A DNA stretch of 64,000 nt from Myxococcaceae bacterium (lineage in GTDB: Bacteria; Myxococcota_A; Polyangia; Polyangiales; Ga0077539). This document shows, one piece after another, positions 25,187 to 33,360 of the stretch. Every line of letters begins with the position of its first letter. Positions within the stretch are counted from its first letter, which is position 1. Under the pieces are notes generated by a model that had not been told where the DNA came from, made no database searches, and worked only from the letters and a program-made list of their open reading frames with translations. The stretch spans positions 1 to 64,000 of the forward strand of contig SCUS01000080.1 in the NCBI GenBank assembly GCA_004297725.1, written 5' to 3'. The position numbers and the translations under genes are program-made.

Positions 25187-25946
25187 GGTCGAGCCCCCAG
25201 GAGCGCCGCACCCTACGCTCCAGGCCCCCGAAGAGCAGGTGGTCGCTCGCCAGCCCGAGCGCCACGATCACCACCATCACCCCCAGCACCAGGGCCATGT
25301 CGTGAAGCTCCCGCCCGAGCTCCAGCACCTGCCCGAGGCCCCCGGAGATGAACAGCAGCTCGCCCGCGAGGAGCGACCGCCACGCGAAGGTCCACCCCAG
25401 CCGGGCGCCGCTTACGATGCCCGGTAAGGCCGCCGGCAGGATCACCCGCAGCCACAGCCTCGCCCCCTTCGCCCCCATGGTGCGCGCGGCGCGCACCAGC
25501 AGCGGGGGGATGGTGTTCACCGCGCTCTCCGTGGCGAGGGTGATGGAGAGCAGCGAGCCCAGCACCACCACCACCTGGATGGCCATCTCCCCCAGGCCGA
25601 ACCACAGCAGCGCCAGCGGCAGCCAGCACACCGACGGGATCGCCTGCAGACCCAGCACCACCGCGCCGAGGGTGTCCTTCACCCAGCGCACCCGGGCGAG
25701 CGCCACGCCCAGCGCCACGCCCACCACCAGCGAGACCGAGTAGCCGACCGCCAGCCGGGCGAGGCTCCTGCCCACCGCCCTCGGCAGCAGCCCCGAGCGC
25801 ACGTTGTCCCGCAGCGCCATCGCCACGTCGTCGGGACCCGGGAAGAGGAAGCGGTCCCCGGACCTAGATGCCACCGCCCAGATCGCGACCAGCAGCGCCA
25901 GGAAGCCCACCGCCCGCAGGCGTCCACGCGTCGTCGAGTTCTTCAC
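25179..25946 (-). CDS. ABC transporter permease, SsuC/TauC type
   Basis: This 255-residue protein has about six membrane spans and the EAA loop (VRAARTMGAKGARLWLRVILPAALPGI) that contacts the ATPase. It is the BPD-transp-1 fold of sulfonate/nitrate/taurine permeases. Its 5' end lies inside the 3' end of the ATPase gene by 83 bp in another frame, a longer overlap than usual. Confidence 0.9.
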   Translation of the reverse strand: MKNSTTRGRLRAVGFLALLVAIWAVASRSGDRFLFPGPDDVAMALRDNVRSGLLPRAVGRSLARLAVGYSVSLVVGVALGVALARVRWVKDTLGAVVLGLQAIPSVCWLPLALLWFGLGEMAIQVVVVLGSLLSITLATESAVNTIPPLLVRAARTMGAKGARLWLRVILPAALPGIVSGARLGWTFAWRSLLAGELLFISGGLGQVLELGRELHDMALVLGVMVVIVALGLASDHLLFGGLERRVRRSWGLDRA

Positions 25947-26706
25947 GGATGACCTTCTCGATCTCGATCTTCAGCTCGCGCTCGATCACCGCGGCGAGCG
26001 TGGTCACGTCCTGGTCGTTGGCCTCCCTCGGCCTCGACAGCTTCACCGCCAGGTCGCGGGTGATGCGCCCCGGGCGCGTGCCCATCATCACCACCCGGTC
26101 GCCCAGCCTCGCCGCCTCGCGGACGTTGTGCGTGACGAACACCACGGTCTTCCGGGTCTCCAGCCAGATGCGCTCCAGCTCGCCGTGCAGCACGTCCCTG
26201 GTCTGCGCGTCGAGCGCCGCGAAGGGCTCGTCCATCAGGAGAATCGACGGCTCCCCCACCAGCGCGCGCGCCATCGCAGCCCGCTGCCGCATGCCCCCCG
26301 AGAGCTCGTGCGGGTGCGCGTCCCGAGAGCGCCAGAGGTGCACCATCTTCAGGTAGCGCTCCACCCTCCGGGCCCGCTCCGCCGCCGGGACCCCGGCCAT
26401 CTCCAGCGGAAACTCCACGTTGCGCTGCACCGTCAGCCACGGAAACAGCGCGCTCTCCTGGAACATCACCGTGCGCTCCGGCCCGGGGCCCCGCACCGCC
26501 GCCCCGCGCACCGTCACCGCCCCGCTGGTCGGGCTCTCCAGGCCCGCGATGAGGTTGAGCAGCGTCGTCTTGCCGCAGCCCGACGGGCCGCAGAGGCACA
26601 CGAACTGCCCCTCCCCGATCTCCAGGTCGACCGGCGCCAGCGCCAGGGCGGAGCCGGCGCCCCCCCAGGACTTCGTGACCCCTCGCAGCGCGATCAGCGG
26701 CTCCAT
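25864..26706 (-). CDS. ABC transporter ATP-binding protein, SsuB/TauB type
   Basis: This 280-residue ATPase has Walker A GPSGCGKTT, the signature LSGGMRQRAAMARAL, Walker B ILLMDEPFAALD and the switch His in VVFVTHNVREA. It matches the SsuB/TauB/NrtD group. Start MEPLIALRG at 26706 is preferred to a start 33 bp upstream. The last 27 or so residues (Gly/Pro-rich) overlap the permease gene and look non-conserved, so an old frameshift near the end is possible. Confidence 0.92.
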   Translation of the reverse strand: MEPLIALRGVTKSWGGAGSALALAPVDLEIGEGQFVCLCGPSGCGKTTLLNLIAGLESPTSGAVTVRGAAVRGPGPERTVMFQESALFPWLTVQRNVEFPLEMAGVPAAERARRVERYLKMVHLWRSRDAHPHELSGGMRQRAAMARALVGEPSILLMDEPFAALDAQTRDVLHGELERIWLETRKTVVFVTHNVREAARLGDRVVMMGTRPGRITRDLAVKLSRPREANDQDVTTLAAVIERELKIEIEKVIREELDDAWTPAGGGLPGAAGRDLGGGI

Positions 26707-26751
26707 CGAACTGGAAGTGCGTCTATCATAGCGACGCACCCCCAGACAACG

Positions 26752-27414
26752 TCACCCCCGCGGGTAGATGATCACGTTGTGGTACCGGGCCTCGACGCGC
26801 CCGGTGTTCTCGTAGGCGTGGGGCTCGTCGGCCTCGAAGAACACCGAGTCGCCCGCGTTGAGCTCCACCGCCTCGTCGCCCACGTGCAGCTTGAGCACGC
26901 CGGTGAGCACCGTCAGGCTCTCGCTGGTGCCCTTGGCGTGGGGCTCGCTGCGGGAGATGCCCCGCGCGGCCAGGCGCAGCTCGTAGCACTCCACCGACGG
27001 CGACGCGCCCGCCGGGGTGAGCGGCCGCGACTCGAGGCGCCCGTCCGCCGAGCGCAGCACCTGGGCGTCGCCGCGGCGCAGCACGCGCACGCGCTCGACC
27101 CGCTCCTCCCCCAGCAGCGACGCGAAGGGCACCCCCAGCCCCGCGGCGATCTTCCACAGGATGGCGATGGTCGGGTTGGTCTTGCAGGTCTCCACCTGAG
27201 AGAGGGTGGCGCGCGAGACGCCCGAGCGCGCGGCGAGCTCGTCGAGCGAGAGGTCGCGCTGCTTCCTGAGCACCCGGAGGTTGTCCGCCACGCGGCGCGT
27301 GAGCTCCGCCGCGCCGATGTCGTCGCCCTCCACCTCCGGGGCCTCGGCGTCGGTCGATGACGCCGCGCGAGGGGCCTTCGAGCGGGCGTTTGACTTCCTG
27401 GGAGTCTTCGACAT
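26752..27414 (-). CDS. XRE-family regulator with C-terminal cupin
   Basis: This 220-residue protein has a charged N-terminus, then an HTH_3 domain (LRKQRDLSLDELAARSGVS, then RATLSQVETCKTNPTIAILWKIA), and a C-terminal cupin with EPHAKGTSESLTVLTGVLKL and GDSVFFEADEPHAYEN. Such XRE-cupin proteins sense small molecules and often control neighbouring genes for sulfur or amino-acid metabolism. It lies first on the minus strand before the ABC transporter genes and divergently from cysC, so it is the likely regulator of both. Start MSKTPRK at 27414 is favoured over 27495. Confidence 0.9.
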   Translation of the reverse strand: MSKTPRKSNARSKAPRAASSTDAEAPEVEGDDIGAAELTRRVADNLRVLRKQRDLSLDELAARSGVSRATLSQVETCKTNPTIAILWKIAAGLGVPFASLLGEERVERVRVLRRGDAQVLRSADGRLESRPLTPAGASPSVECYELRLAARGISRSEPHAKGTSESLTVLTGVLKLHVGDEAVELNAGDSVFFEADEPHAYENTGRVEARYHNVIIYPRG

Positions 27415-27515
27415 ATTGAATAGCCGTCCAGTATGAAGAACGTTGCAGGAACGGGTGACGGGCCACACTACACCCTGGCGGCGGGCGATAGCCACCGTCT
27501 GCGCGCGGTGGCTCG
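27415..27515. promoter_or_regulatory. Divergent control region of the sulfur genes
   Basis: The 101 bp between the XRE-cupin gene and cysC must hold both promoters. CGTT-GCAGG-AACG at 27441-27453 is a small palindrome, and TATTGAATA at 27414-27422 is another that overlaps the regulator start. Either could be an operator. No convincing -35/-10 pair is visible. Confidence 0.35.
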
Positions 27516-28103
27516 ATGATCGTCCAGCCGCCGAGGCGGCGCGGGGTGACCGTCTGGTTCACGGGGCTGTCGGGGGCGGGCAAGAGCACGCTGGCCGAGG
27601 CGCTGGCCCCCCGGCTGGCGGCGCTGGGCCACCGGGTGGAGCTGCTCGACGGCGACGCGGTGCGCACGCACCTCTCCAAGGGCCTCGGGTTCTCCCGGGA
27701 AGACCGGGACACCAACGTGCGCCGCATCGGGTGGGTGGCGCAGCTCCTCACGCGCAACGGGGTCTTCGTGATCACGGCGGCGATCTCGCCCTACCGCGAG
27801 GCGCGCGACTGGTGCCGGGAGAGCATCCGGGACTTCGTGGAGGTGCACGTGAGCACCCCCCTGGAGGTCTGCGCGGCGCGCGACGTGAAGGGGCTCTACC
27901 AGCGCGCCCTCGCGGGGGAGATTCCCCACTTCACTGGAGTGAACGACCCGTACGAAGCACCGACGGACCCGGCGCTCACCCTCGACACGCAGCACCTCAC
28001 CCTCGACGAGGGCGTCGAGCGGGTGCTGGGCGTCCTGCGGGCCCGCGGGTACCTGCCGGCGGCCGACGAGACGACCGAAGCCTCTTCCATTGGAGTGAAG
28101 TGA
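27516..28103 (+). CDS. cysC: Adenylyl-sulfate (APS) kinase
   Basis: This 195-residue protein has the P-loop [32 protein letters not shown] and the [22 protein letters not shown] segment of CysC. It phosphorylates adenylyl sulfate to PAPS in the cytoplasm. It overlaps the sulfite/nitrite reductase start by 1 bp and leads the operon with the reductases. No ATP sulfurylase lies in the window. Confidence 0.95.
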   Translation: MIVQPPRRRGVTVWFTGLSGAGKSTLAEALAPRLAALGHRVELLDGDAVRTHLSKGLGFSREDRDTNVRRIGWVAQLLTRNGVFVITAAISPYREARDWCRESIRDFVEVHVSTPLEVCAARDVKGLYQRALAGEIPHFTGVNDPYEAPTDPALTLDTQHLTLDEGVERVLGVLRARGYLPAADETTEASSIGVK

Positions 28104-29845
28104 TGACCCAGATGACCTCTCCGTACCTCCCGCGCTTCAGCGACCCGGGTGACATCGACGAGTTCGTGAGCACCCTCGGCCGCTTCGAGCGGGGCGAGCT
28201 CAGCGCCGAGGACTTCCGCCGCTACCGCCTCACCCGCGGGGTCTACGGCCAGCGGCAGACGGACGTGCAGATGCTGCGGGTGAAGATCCCTCAGGGCGTG
28301 CTCGCGCCCGCCTCGCTGGAGGCCCTGGCGGAGGTGGCGGAGCGCTTCGGCCACGGGCACGGCAACGTCACCACGCGGCAGAACGTGCAGTTCCACTTCG
28401 TGCAGATGGCCCACGTGGAGACGGCGATGCGGCGGCTCGACGAGGCCGGGCTCACCACCCGCGAGGCCTGCGGCAACACCGTGCGCACCGTCACCGCCGA
28501 CCCGCTGGCGGGCGTCTGCAACCACGGCACCTTCGACGTGACGCCCTACGGCGAGGCCATCACCCGCTTCTTCCTCCGCAGCGCGTGGGCCAACTCGCTG
28601 CCGAGGAAGTTCAAGATCGCCCTGGGCTACGAGCCCGGCGACACGGCCATGGCGGGCATCCACGACATCGGGCTCATCGCCCGGGTGCGCGACGGCAAGC
28701 GGGGCTTCCTCATGCGCGTGGCGGGCGGCCTCTCGACCTCGCCCCAGGCTGCGATCGTGTTCCATGAGTTTCTCCCGGAGGAGCGGCTGCTGGACGCCTG
28801 CGAGGCGGTCAACCGGGTGTTCGACCGCACCGGCAACCGGGACAACAAGCACCGCGCCCGGCTGAAGTACGTGCTCCGCAAGATGGGCCATGGGCCCTTC
28901 CTGGCGGCGCTCCACGAGGAGTACGCCGCGGTGCTCGCCCGCGGAGGGACTCCCCTCGACCTCTCCGTCTCGACCGCCCCTCCGGCGCCGCCTCCTCCGG
29001 CGAGCACCGACGACGCGCCCTCCACCCGAGGCCCGGGCTACCTCCTCTGGCGCGGCGCCAACACCGTCGCGCAGGACCAGCCCGGCTACCACGCGGTGCT
29101 CATCCGCCTGGCGCTCGGGGCGGTGACCGCGACGCAGCTCCGCGCCCTCTCGAAGCTCGTCACCGACTTCGCCGACGGCTCGCTGCGCACCAGCATCGAG
29201 CAGAACCTGGTGCTGCGATGGGTTCCGACGCACCGCCTCCCGGCGCTCCACGCGGCGCTCGACGCCATCGGGCTCGCGAAGCCCGGGGCGCGCACCGTGG
29301 CGGACGTGACGACCTGCCCTGGCGCGGAGACCTGCAACCTGGCGGTGACGGCGTCGCGGCAGGTGGGGGCGGCGATCAGCGCCCGGCTGGAGAGCGACGT
29401 GGCGCTCCACGCCGCGGTGAAGACCGCGGCGGCGACGGTGATCAAGGTGTCGGGCTGCCCCAACAGCTGCGGCCAGCACCACATCGCGGACATCGGCTGG
29501 CACGGCGCGGCGCGCAAGGTCGGCGACCGCACGGCGCCGGTGTACCAGCTCCACCTTGGCGGCGGCTTCGACGAGAACGGTGCGCGCTTCGGCCGGCAGA
29601 TCGTGAAGATCCCGGCGAGGAGGGTGGCCGAGGCGGTCGCCCGGCTGGTGCAGCTCTACGCCGACGAGAAGGCCGACGGTGAGACGGCCACGGCGTTCTA
29701 CAAGCGGGTGACCGGCGCGCGGGTGCATGCGCTGCTCGACGACCTGGCGGACCTCGACTCCGACACGCCCGACGAGACCTTCCTCGACATCGGCGAGTCC
29801 ATGGGCTTCCGCGTGGCCATCGGCGAAGGCGAGTGCGCGGCGTAG
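28103..29845 (+). CDS. Ferredoxin-type sulfite/nitrite reductase
   Basis: This 580-residue protein has two ferrochelatase-like halves. The siroheme/[4Fe-4S] ligands are in TCPGAETCNLAVTASR (C-x5-C) and GCPNSCGQHH (C-x3-C). GNVTTRQNVQFHFV is the conserved N-half substrate/siroheme segment. It performs six-electron reduction of sulfite to sulfide, or of nitrite to ammonia. Placement between cysC and cysH makes sulfite the likely substrate. A Pro/Ala-rich insert occurs at about residues 288-312. Confidence 0.92.
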   Translation: MTQMTSPYLPRFSDPGDIDEFVSTLGRFERGELSAEDFRRYRLTRGVYGQRQTDVQMLRVKIPQGVLAPASLEALAEVAERFGHGHGNVTTRQNVQFHFVQMAHVETAMRRLDEAGLTTREACGNTVRTVTADPLAGVCNHGTFDVTPYGEAITRFFLRSAWANSLPRKFKIALGYEPGDTAMAGIHDIGLIARVRDGKRGFLMRVAGGLSTSPQAAIVFHEFLPEERLLDACEAVNRVFDRTGNRDNKHRARLKYVLRKMGHGPFLAALHEEYAAVLARGGTPLDLSVSTAPPAPPPPASTDDAPSTRGPGYLLWRGANTVAQDQPGYHAVLIRLALGAVTATQLRALSKLVTDFADGSLRTSIEQNLVLRWVPTHRLPALHAALDAIGLAKPGARTVADVTTCPGAETCNLAVTASRQVGAAISARLESDVALHAAVKTAAATVIKVSGCPNSCGQHHIADIGWHGAARKVGDRTAPVYQLHLGGGFDENGARFGRQIVKIPARRVAEAVARLVQLYADEKADGETATAFYKRVTGARVHALLDDLADLDSDTPDETFLDIGESMGFRVAIGEGECAA

Positions 29846-29873
29846 CCTGGAGGGGCTATCACTCGTCGTAGCG

Positions 29874-30557
29874 ATGGACCTCGACGCGCTCAACCTCGAC
29901 CTCGAAGCCCGCAGCGCGCGAGAGCGCCTGGCCTGGGCCGTGGAGACCTACGGAGACCGGCTGCTCTTCACCTCGTCCTTCGGGCCGGGCAGCGGGGTGC
30001 TGCTGCATCTATGGTCCGAGGTGGCCGACCGGCTGCCCGTGTACTTCATCGACACGGGCTTCCTCTTCGAGCAGACGCTGGCCTATCGAGAGACGCTCAC
30101 CGCGAAGCTGGGGCTCCGGGTCGAGGTGCTCGAGCCCGCGCTGGAGAAGGGTCGCTTCCTGGAGCGATATGGGCTGACGCTCTACCGGGATGATCCCGAC
30201 CGGTGCTGCGCTATCAACAAGGTCGAGCCCCTCCAGGCGGCGCTCCCTGGCAAGGAGGCGTGGGTGTCGGGTCTGCGGAGGGACCAGTCGAAGAGCCGCA
30301 GCGAGACGCCCATCGTGCTGGCCACCGACGGCCCGCTGAAGGTGCACCCCCTCGCCGACTGGAACGCCCGGGACGTCTATCGATACCTCGAGCTTCACCA
30401 CGTGCCCGAGCACCCGCTCTTCGAGCAGGGTTATGTGTCCGTGGGCTGCGCGCCGTGCACCCGGGCCGTGATGCCTGGCGAGGACGAGCGCTCCGGCCGC
30501 TGGGCCGGGAGCGAGAAGACCGAGTGCGGGCTGCACACCTTCCTCAAGGCGAAGTAG
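29874..30557 (+). CDS. cysH: APS/PAPS reductase with Fe-S cysteine pairs
   Basis: This 227-residue protein has the PP-loop SSFGPGSGVLLHL, then YFIDTGFLF, and KTECGLH with the catalytic Cys. It also has DRCCAINK and GCAPCTR, the CC and CxxC pairs that bind a [4Fe-4S] cluster in APS-type reductases and are absent from E. coli-type PAPS reductase. It reduces adenylyl sulfate (possibly also PAPS) to sulfite with thioredoxin. It is the third gene of the sulfate-assimilation operon, 28 bp after the sulfite reductase. Confidence 0.93.
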   Translation: MDLDALNLDLEARSARERLAWAVETYGDRLLFTSSFGPGSGVLLHLWSEVADRLPVYFIDTGFLFEQTLAYRETLTAKLGLRVEVLEPALEKGRFLERYGLTLYRDDPDRCCAINKVEPLQAALPGKEAWVSGLRRDQSKSRSETPIVLATDGPLKVHPLADWNARDVYRYLELHHVPEHPLFEQGYVSVGCAPCTRAVMPGEDERSGRWAGSEKTECGLHTFLKAK

Positions 30558-30570
30558 CGGGATAGAGGGC

Positions 30571-31200
30571 TCACCTCGCCGCGCGCACCGCCGCGAGCAC
30601 CTCGTCCGAGTGCCCGTCGACGCGCACGTTGGGGAAGACCCTCGCCACGCGGCCATCGCGGCCGATGACCACCGTCGTGCGCGCGGTGTAGCCCGAGCTC
30701 ACCGGGACCCCGAAGGCCCCCGCGAGGCGACCGTCGGTGTCGGCGATGAGCCCGAAGGGCAGCCGGTGGTGCTGCGCGAAGCCCCGGTGCGCCTCCGCCG
30801 AGTCGGTGCTCACCCCCACGACGTCCGCCCCCGCCTCGCCGTACGCGCTGTACGCGTCTCGAAACGAGCACGCCTCTCGGGTGCACCCGGGCGTCTCGTC
30901 GCGCGGATAGAAGTACAGCACCAGCACCCTCGACCGGGCGCCGCCGTCGCTCTCCACCGCGCTCCCCTCGTGCGTGGTCGCCCTGAAGCGCGGGGCCGCC
31001 TCGCCCGCGGCGATCATCGCCTCTCTCGCCGGAGCGCTCACCGTCAGCGTCGCGGCAGCGGGCGCCTCCGTCGCGGCCGGAGGAGCAGCCGCCGCAGCCG
31101 TGGCCTGGCTCGCCACCACCGGCGCGGGCGGCGGAGGCGCCGACGAGCGCGAACATCCCAGTGCCATGACCATCCCCATCGCCGCCGCGGTTGCTCTCAT
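30571..31200 (-). CDS. PrxQ/BCP-type peroxiredoxin lipoprotein
   Basis: This 209-residue protein has a lipoprotein signal (MGMVMALGC), an Ala/Pro-rich linker to about residue 60, and then a peroxiredoxin domain. The peroxidatic Cys is in DETPGCTREAC, with a resolving Cys five residues later, as in PrxQ/BCP. It reduces peroxides outside the inner membrane. It converges with cysH. Cysteine and sulfide chemistry nearby may be coincidental. Confidence 0.9.
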   Translation of the reverse strand: MRATAAAMGMVMALGCSRSSAPPPPAPVVASQATAAAAAPPAATEAPAAATLTVSAPAREAMIAAGEAAPRFRATTHEGSAVESDGGARSRVLVLYFYPRDETPGCTREACSFRDAYSAYGEAGADVVGVSTDSAEAHRGFAQHHRLPFGLIADTDGRLAGAFGVPVSSGYTARTTVVIGRDGRVARVFPNVRVDGHSDEVLAAVRAAR

Positions 31201-31366
31201 GGCCAGTCAGATGCTGCCCGCGGCGCCCCGGACGCAAGGCCCCGTCGACCCACCCGACGCTTGACGCCACGGCCCCTCCCAAGTACCCGCCCATGCACGC
31301 GACGGCTGCCCGCGCGCCCGGTGAATGTCGCCGCGCCTGACGGGCAACCCACCGGCTCCCCCATCC

Positions 31367-33352
31367 ATGTGCGGCCTCGCTGGCATCTTCCACTACGCTG
31401 ACCCCGAACGCACCGTCGACCGCGCGGCGCTCACCCGCATGACCCGCGCGCTGGCGCACCGCGGCCCCGACGGCGAGGGCTTCCACGTCGACGGCCCCCT
31501 CGGCCTCGGCCACCGCCGGCTCGCCATCGTCGACCTCTCCCCCGCCGGCGCGCAGCCCATGCCCCTCGACGGCGGCGCCTTCGTCATCGCCTACAACGGC
31601 GAGCTCTACAACCACCAGCGCTTCCGCAAGGAGCTCGAGGCCCGCGGTGAGCGCTTCCGGGGGCACTCCGACACCGAGACCCTCCTTCGCTGGGTCGCCC
31701 GCAGCGGCCCCGACGTGCTCACCGACGCCGCGGGCATCTTCGCCTTCGCCCTCTACGACCGCGACAAGCGGCGGCTCACCCTCGCCCGCGACCCCATGGG
31801 GGTGAAGCAGCTCTACCTCCACGACGACGGCCACCGGGTGGTCTTCGCCAGCGAGATCAAGGCCCTGCTCGAGCACCCCGACGTCCCCCGGCGCCTCGAC
31901 CCCGAGGCCCTCAACGAATATCTCCACTTCCACACTCCCCTCTTCGAGCGAACCTTCCTCGCCGACATCAAGCAGGTGCGCGCCGGGGAGTACGTGACCT
32001 TCACCGCCCACGGGCGCAGGGCGCGGCGCTACTGGGCCGTCGACGATTTCACCCCGCGAGGAGGCTCCCCCGAGAGCAACGTCGAGGCCCTGAGGGAGAC
32101 CCTCCAGAGCGTCGTCGGCGAGCAGCTGATGAGCGACGTCCCGGTGGGGTCGTTCTTCTCCGGAGGCATCGACTCGACGGCGGTCGCCGCCTGCGCGGTG
32201 AAGGCGGGAGTGCGCCCGCGCTGCTTCGGGGTCCACTTCACCGGACAGGGCGTGATCGACGAGCGCCCCTACCAGGAGTCCGCCGCCAGGGCCCTCGGGC
32301 TCGACCTCGAGCTCATCACCCTCGACGGCAGCACCTTCCCCGAAGACATGTCCCGCCTGCTCTACATGCAGGATCAGCCCGTCATCGGACACGCGATGAT
32401 CCCGATGGACGCGGTGGCGAAGCTCGCCTCGAGCCGGGTGAAGGTCTGCCTCGGGGGCCAGGCCGCCGACGAGGTCTTCGGCGGATACGCCCGCTACGCG
32501 CTCGCCCACCCGCTCAAGGTCGCGGCGCAGTTCGCCTCTCCCGCGAGGCTGATGGAGCGCCTCCAGGGGAGGCTGCGTCGCTCCGCCTCCGCCGCGGCGC
32601 CGGGAGCGCCCGCCGTGGGAGGCAACCTCTGGAAGCAGCTCTCCGAGCGGCGCACCCTCGACCGTATCGCCCGCAACCTCCGCAAGGGCCCCTCGGCCCT
32701 TCTCCGCTGGGACGAGCGCTATTTCGACAACTTCACCAAGGTGCCCGAGAGCGCCTGGGCTGGACTCCTGAGCGACCCCCGGGTGCTCTCCCGAGACCGC
32801 GCCCGTCAGGTCTTTCGAGACACCCTCGACGCCTCCCCCGCCACCGACCCCGCCGACAAGCTGATGCACTGGGATCAGCAGACCTACCTCACCGGCCTCT
32901 TCCAGCAGGATGACCGGATGAGCATGGGCCACTCGCTCGAATCCCGGGTGCCGATGGCCGACCCCAGGATGGTGCGCTTCGCCTTCCATTCGGGCTTCGA
33001 TTTGAAGTTCCGCGAGGGGGCGTCCAAGTGGATACTCCGCCGCGCGGTGGCCGGCTCCATTCCCCAGGAGGTGCTGACCCGCCGCAAGGTGGGATTCGAC
33101 ACCCCCGCGGAGACCTGGATGCGCGGTAAACACAGGGACTTCGTCTTCGACACCCTCACCCGCCAGCGAGCCCGCGAGCGCGGCCTCTGGGACGCCCCCG
33201 GCATGGCCCGCTGGCTCGACAACACCAGCGACCCGCTGTGGTTCGACGTCACCTGGAAGGCGCTCTGCGTCGAGCTCTGGGCGACGCTCACCCTCGACGG
33301 CGGGTACACCCGATACAGCACCGCGGACGCCGCGGCCCCGACGGTGGGCTGA
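31367..33352 (+). CDS. asnB: Asparagine synthase (glutamine-hydrolysing)
   Basis: This 661-residue protein starts MCGLAGIFHY, and Cys2 becomes the N-terminal nucleophile of the glutaminase domain, so the start is 31367 although the frame is open further. The synthetase domain has FFSGGIDSTAV (ATP pyrophosphatase loop). It leads a surface-polysaccharide cluster. AsnB-like proteins in such clusters often amidate sugar acids instead of making free asparagine, so a glycan role is plausible. Confidence 0.93.
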   Translation: MCGLAGIFHYADPERTVDRAALTRMTRALAHRGPDGEGFHVDGPLGLGHRRLAIVDLSPAGAQPMPLDGGAFVIAYNGELYNHQRFRKELEARGERFRGHSDTETLLRWVARSGPDVLTDAAGIFAFALYDRDKRRLTLARDPMGVKQLYLHDDGHRVVFASEIKALLEHPDVPRRLDPEALNEYLHFHTPLFERTFLADIKQVRAGEYVTFTAHGRRARRYWAVDDFTPRGGSPESNVEALRETLQSVVGEQLMSDVPVGSFFSGGIDSTAVAACAVKAGVRPRCFGVHFTGQGVIDERPYQESAARALGLDLELITLDGSTFPEDMSRLLYMQDQPVIGHAMIPMDAVAKLASSRVKVCLGGQAADEVFGGYARYALAHPLKVAAQFASPARLMERLQGRLRRSASAAAPGAPAVGGNLWKQLSERRTLDRIARNLRKGPSALLRWDERYFDNFTKVPESAWAGLLSDPRVLSRDRARQVFRDTLDASPATDPADKLMHWDQQTYLTGLFQQDDRMSMGHSLESRVPMADPRMVRFAFHSGFDLKFREGASKWILRRAVAGSIPQEVLTRRKVGFDTPAETWMRGKHRDFVFDTLTRQRARERGLWDAPGMARWLDNTSDPLWFDVTWKALCVELWATLTLDGGYTRYSTADAAAPTVG

Positions 33353-33360
33353 GGCGACCG

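Noticed and set aside
27896-29893. 2-kb minus-strand open frame opposite the sulfite reductase
   Set aside because: The + strand encodes intact siroheme/Fe-S ligand motifs, and the minus product has no domain.
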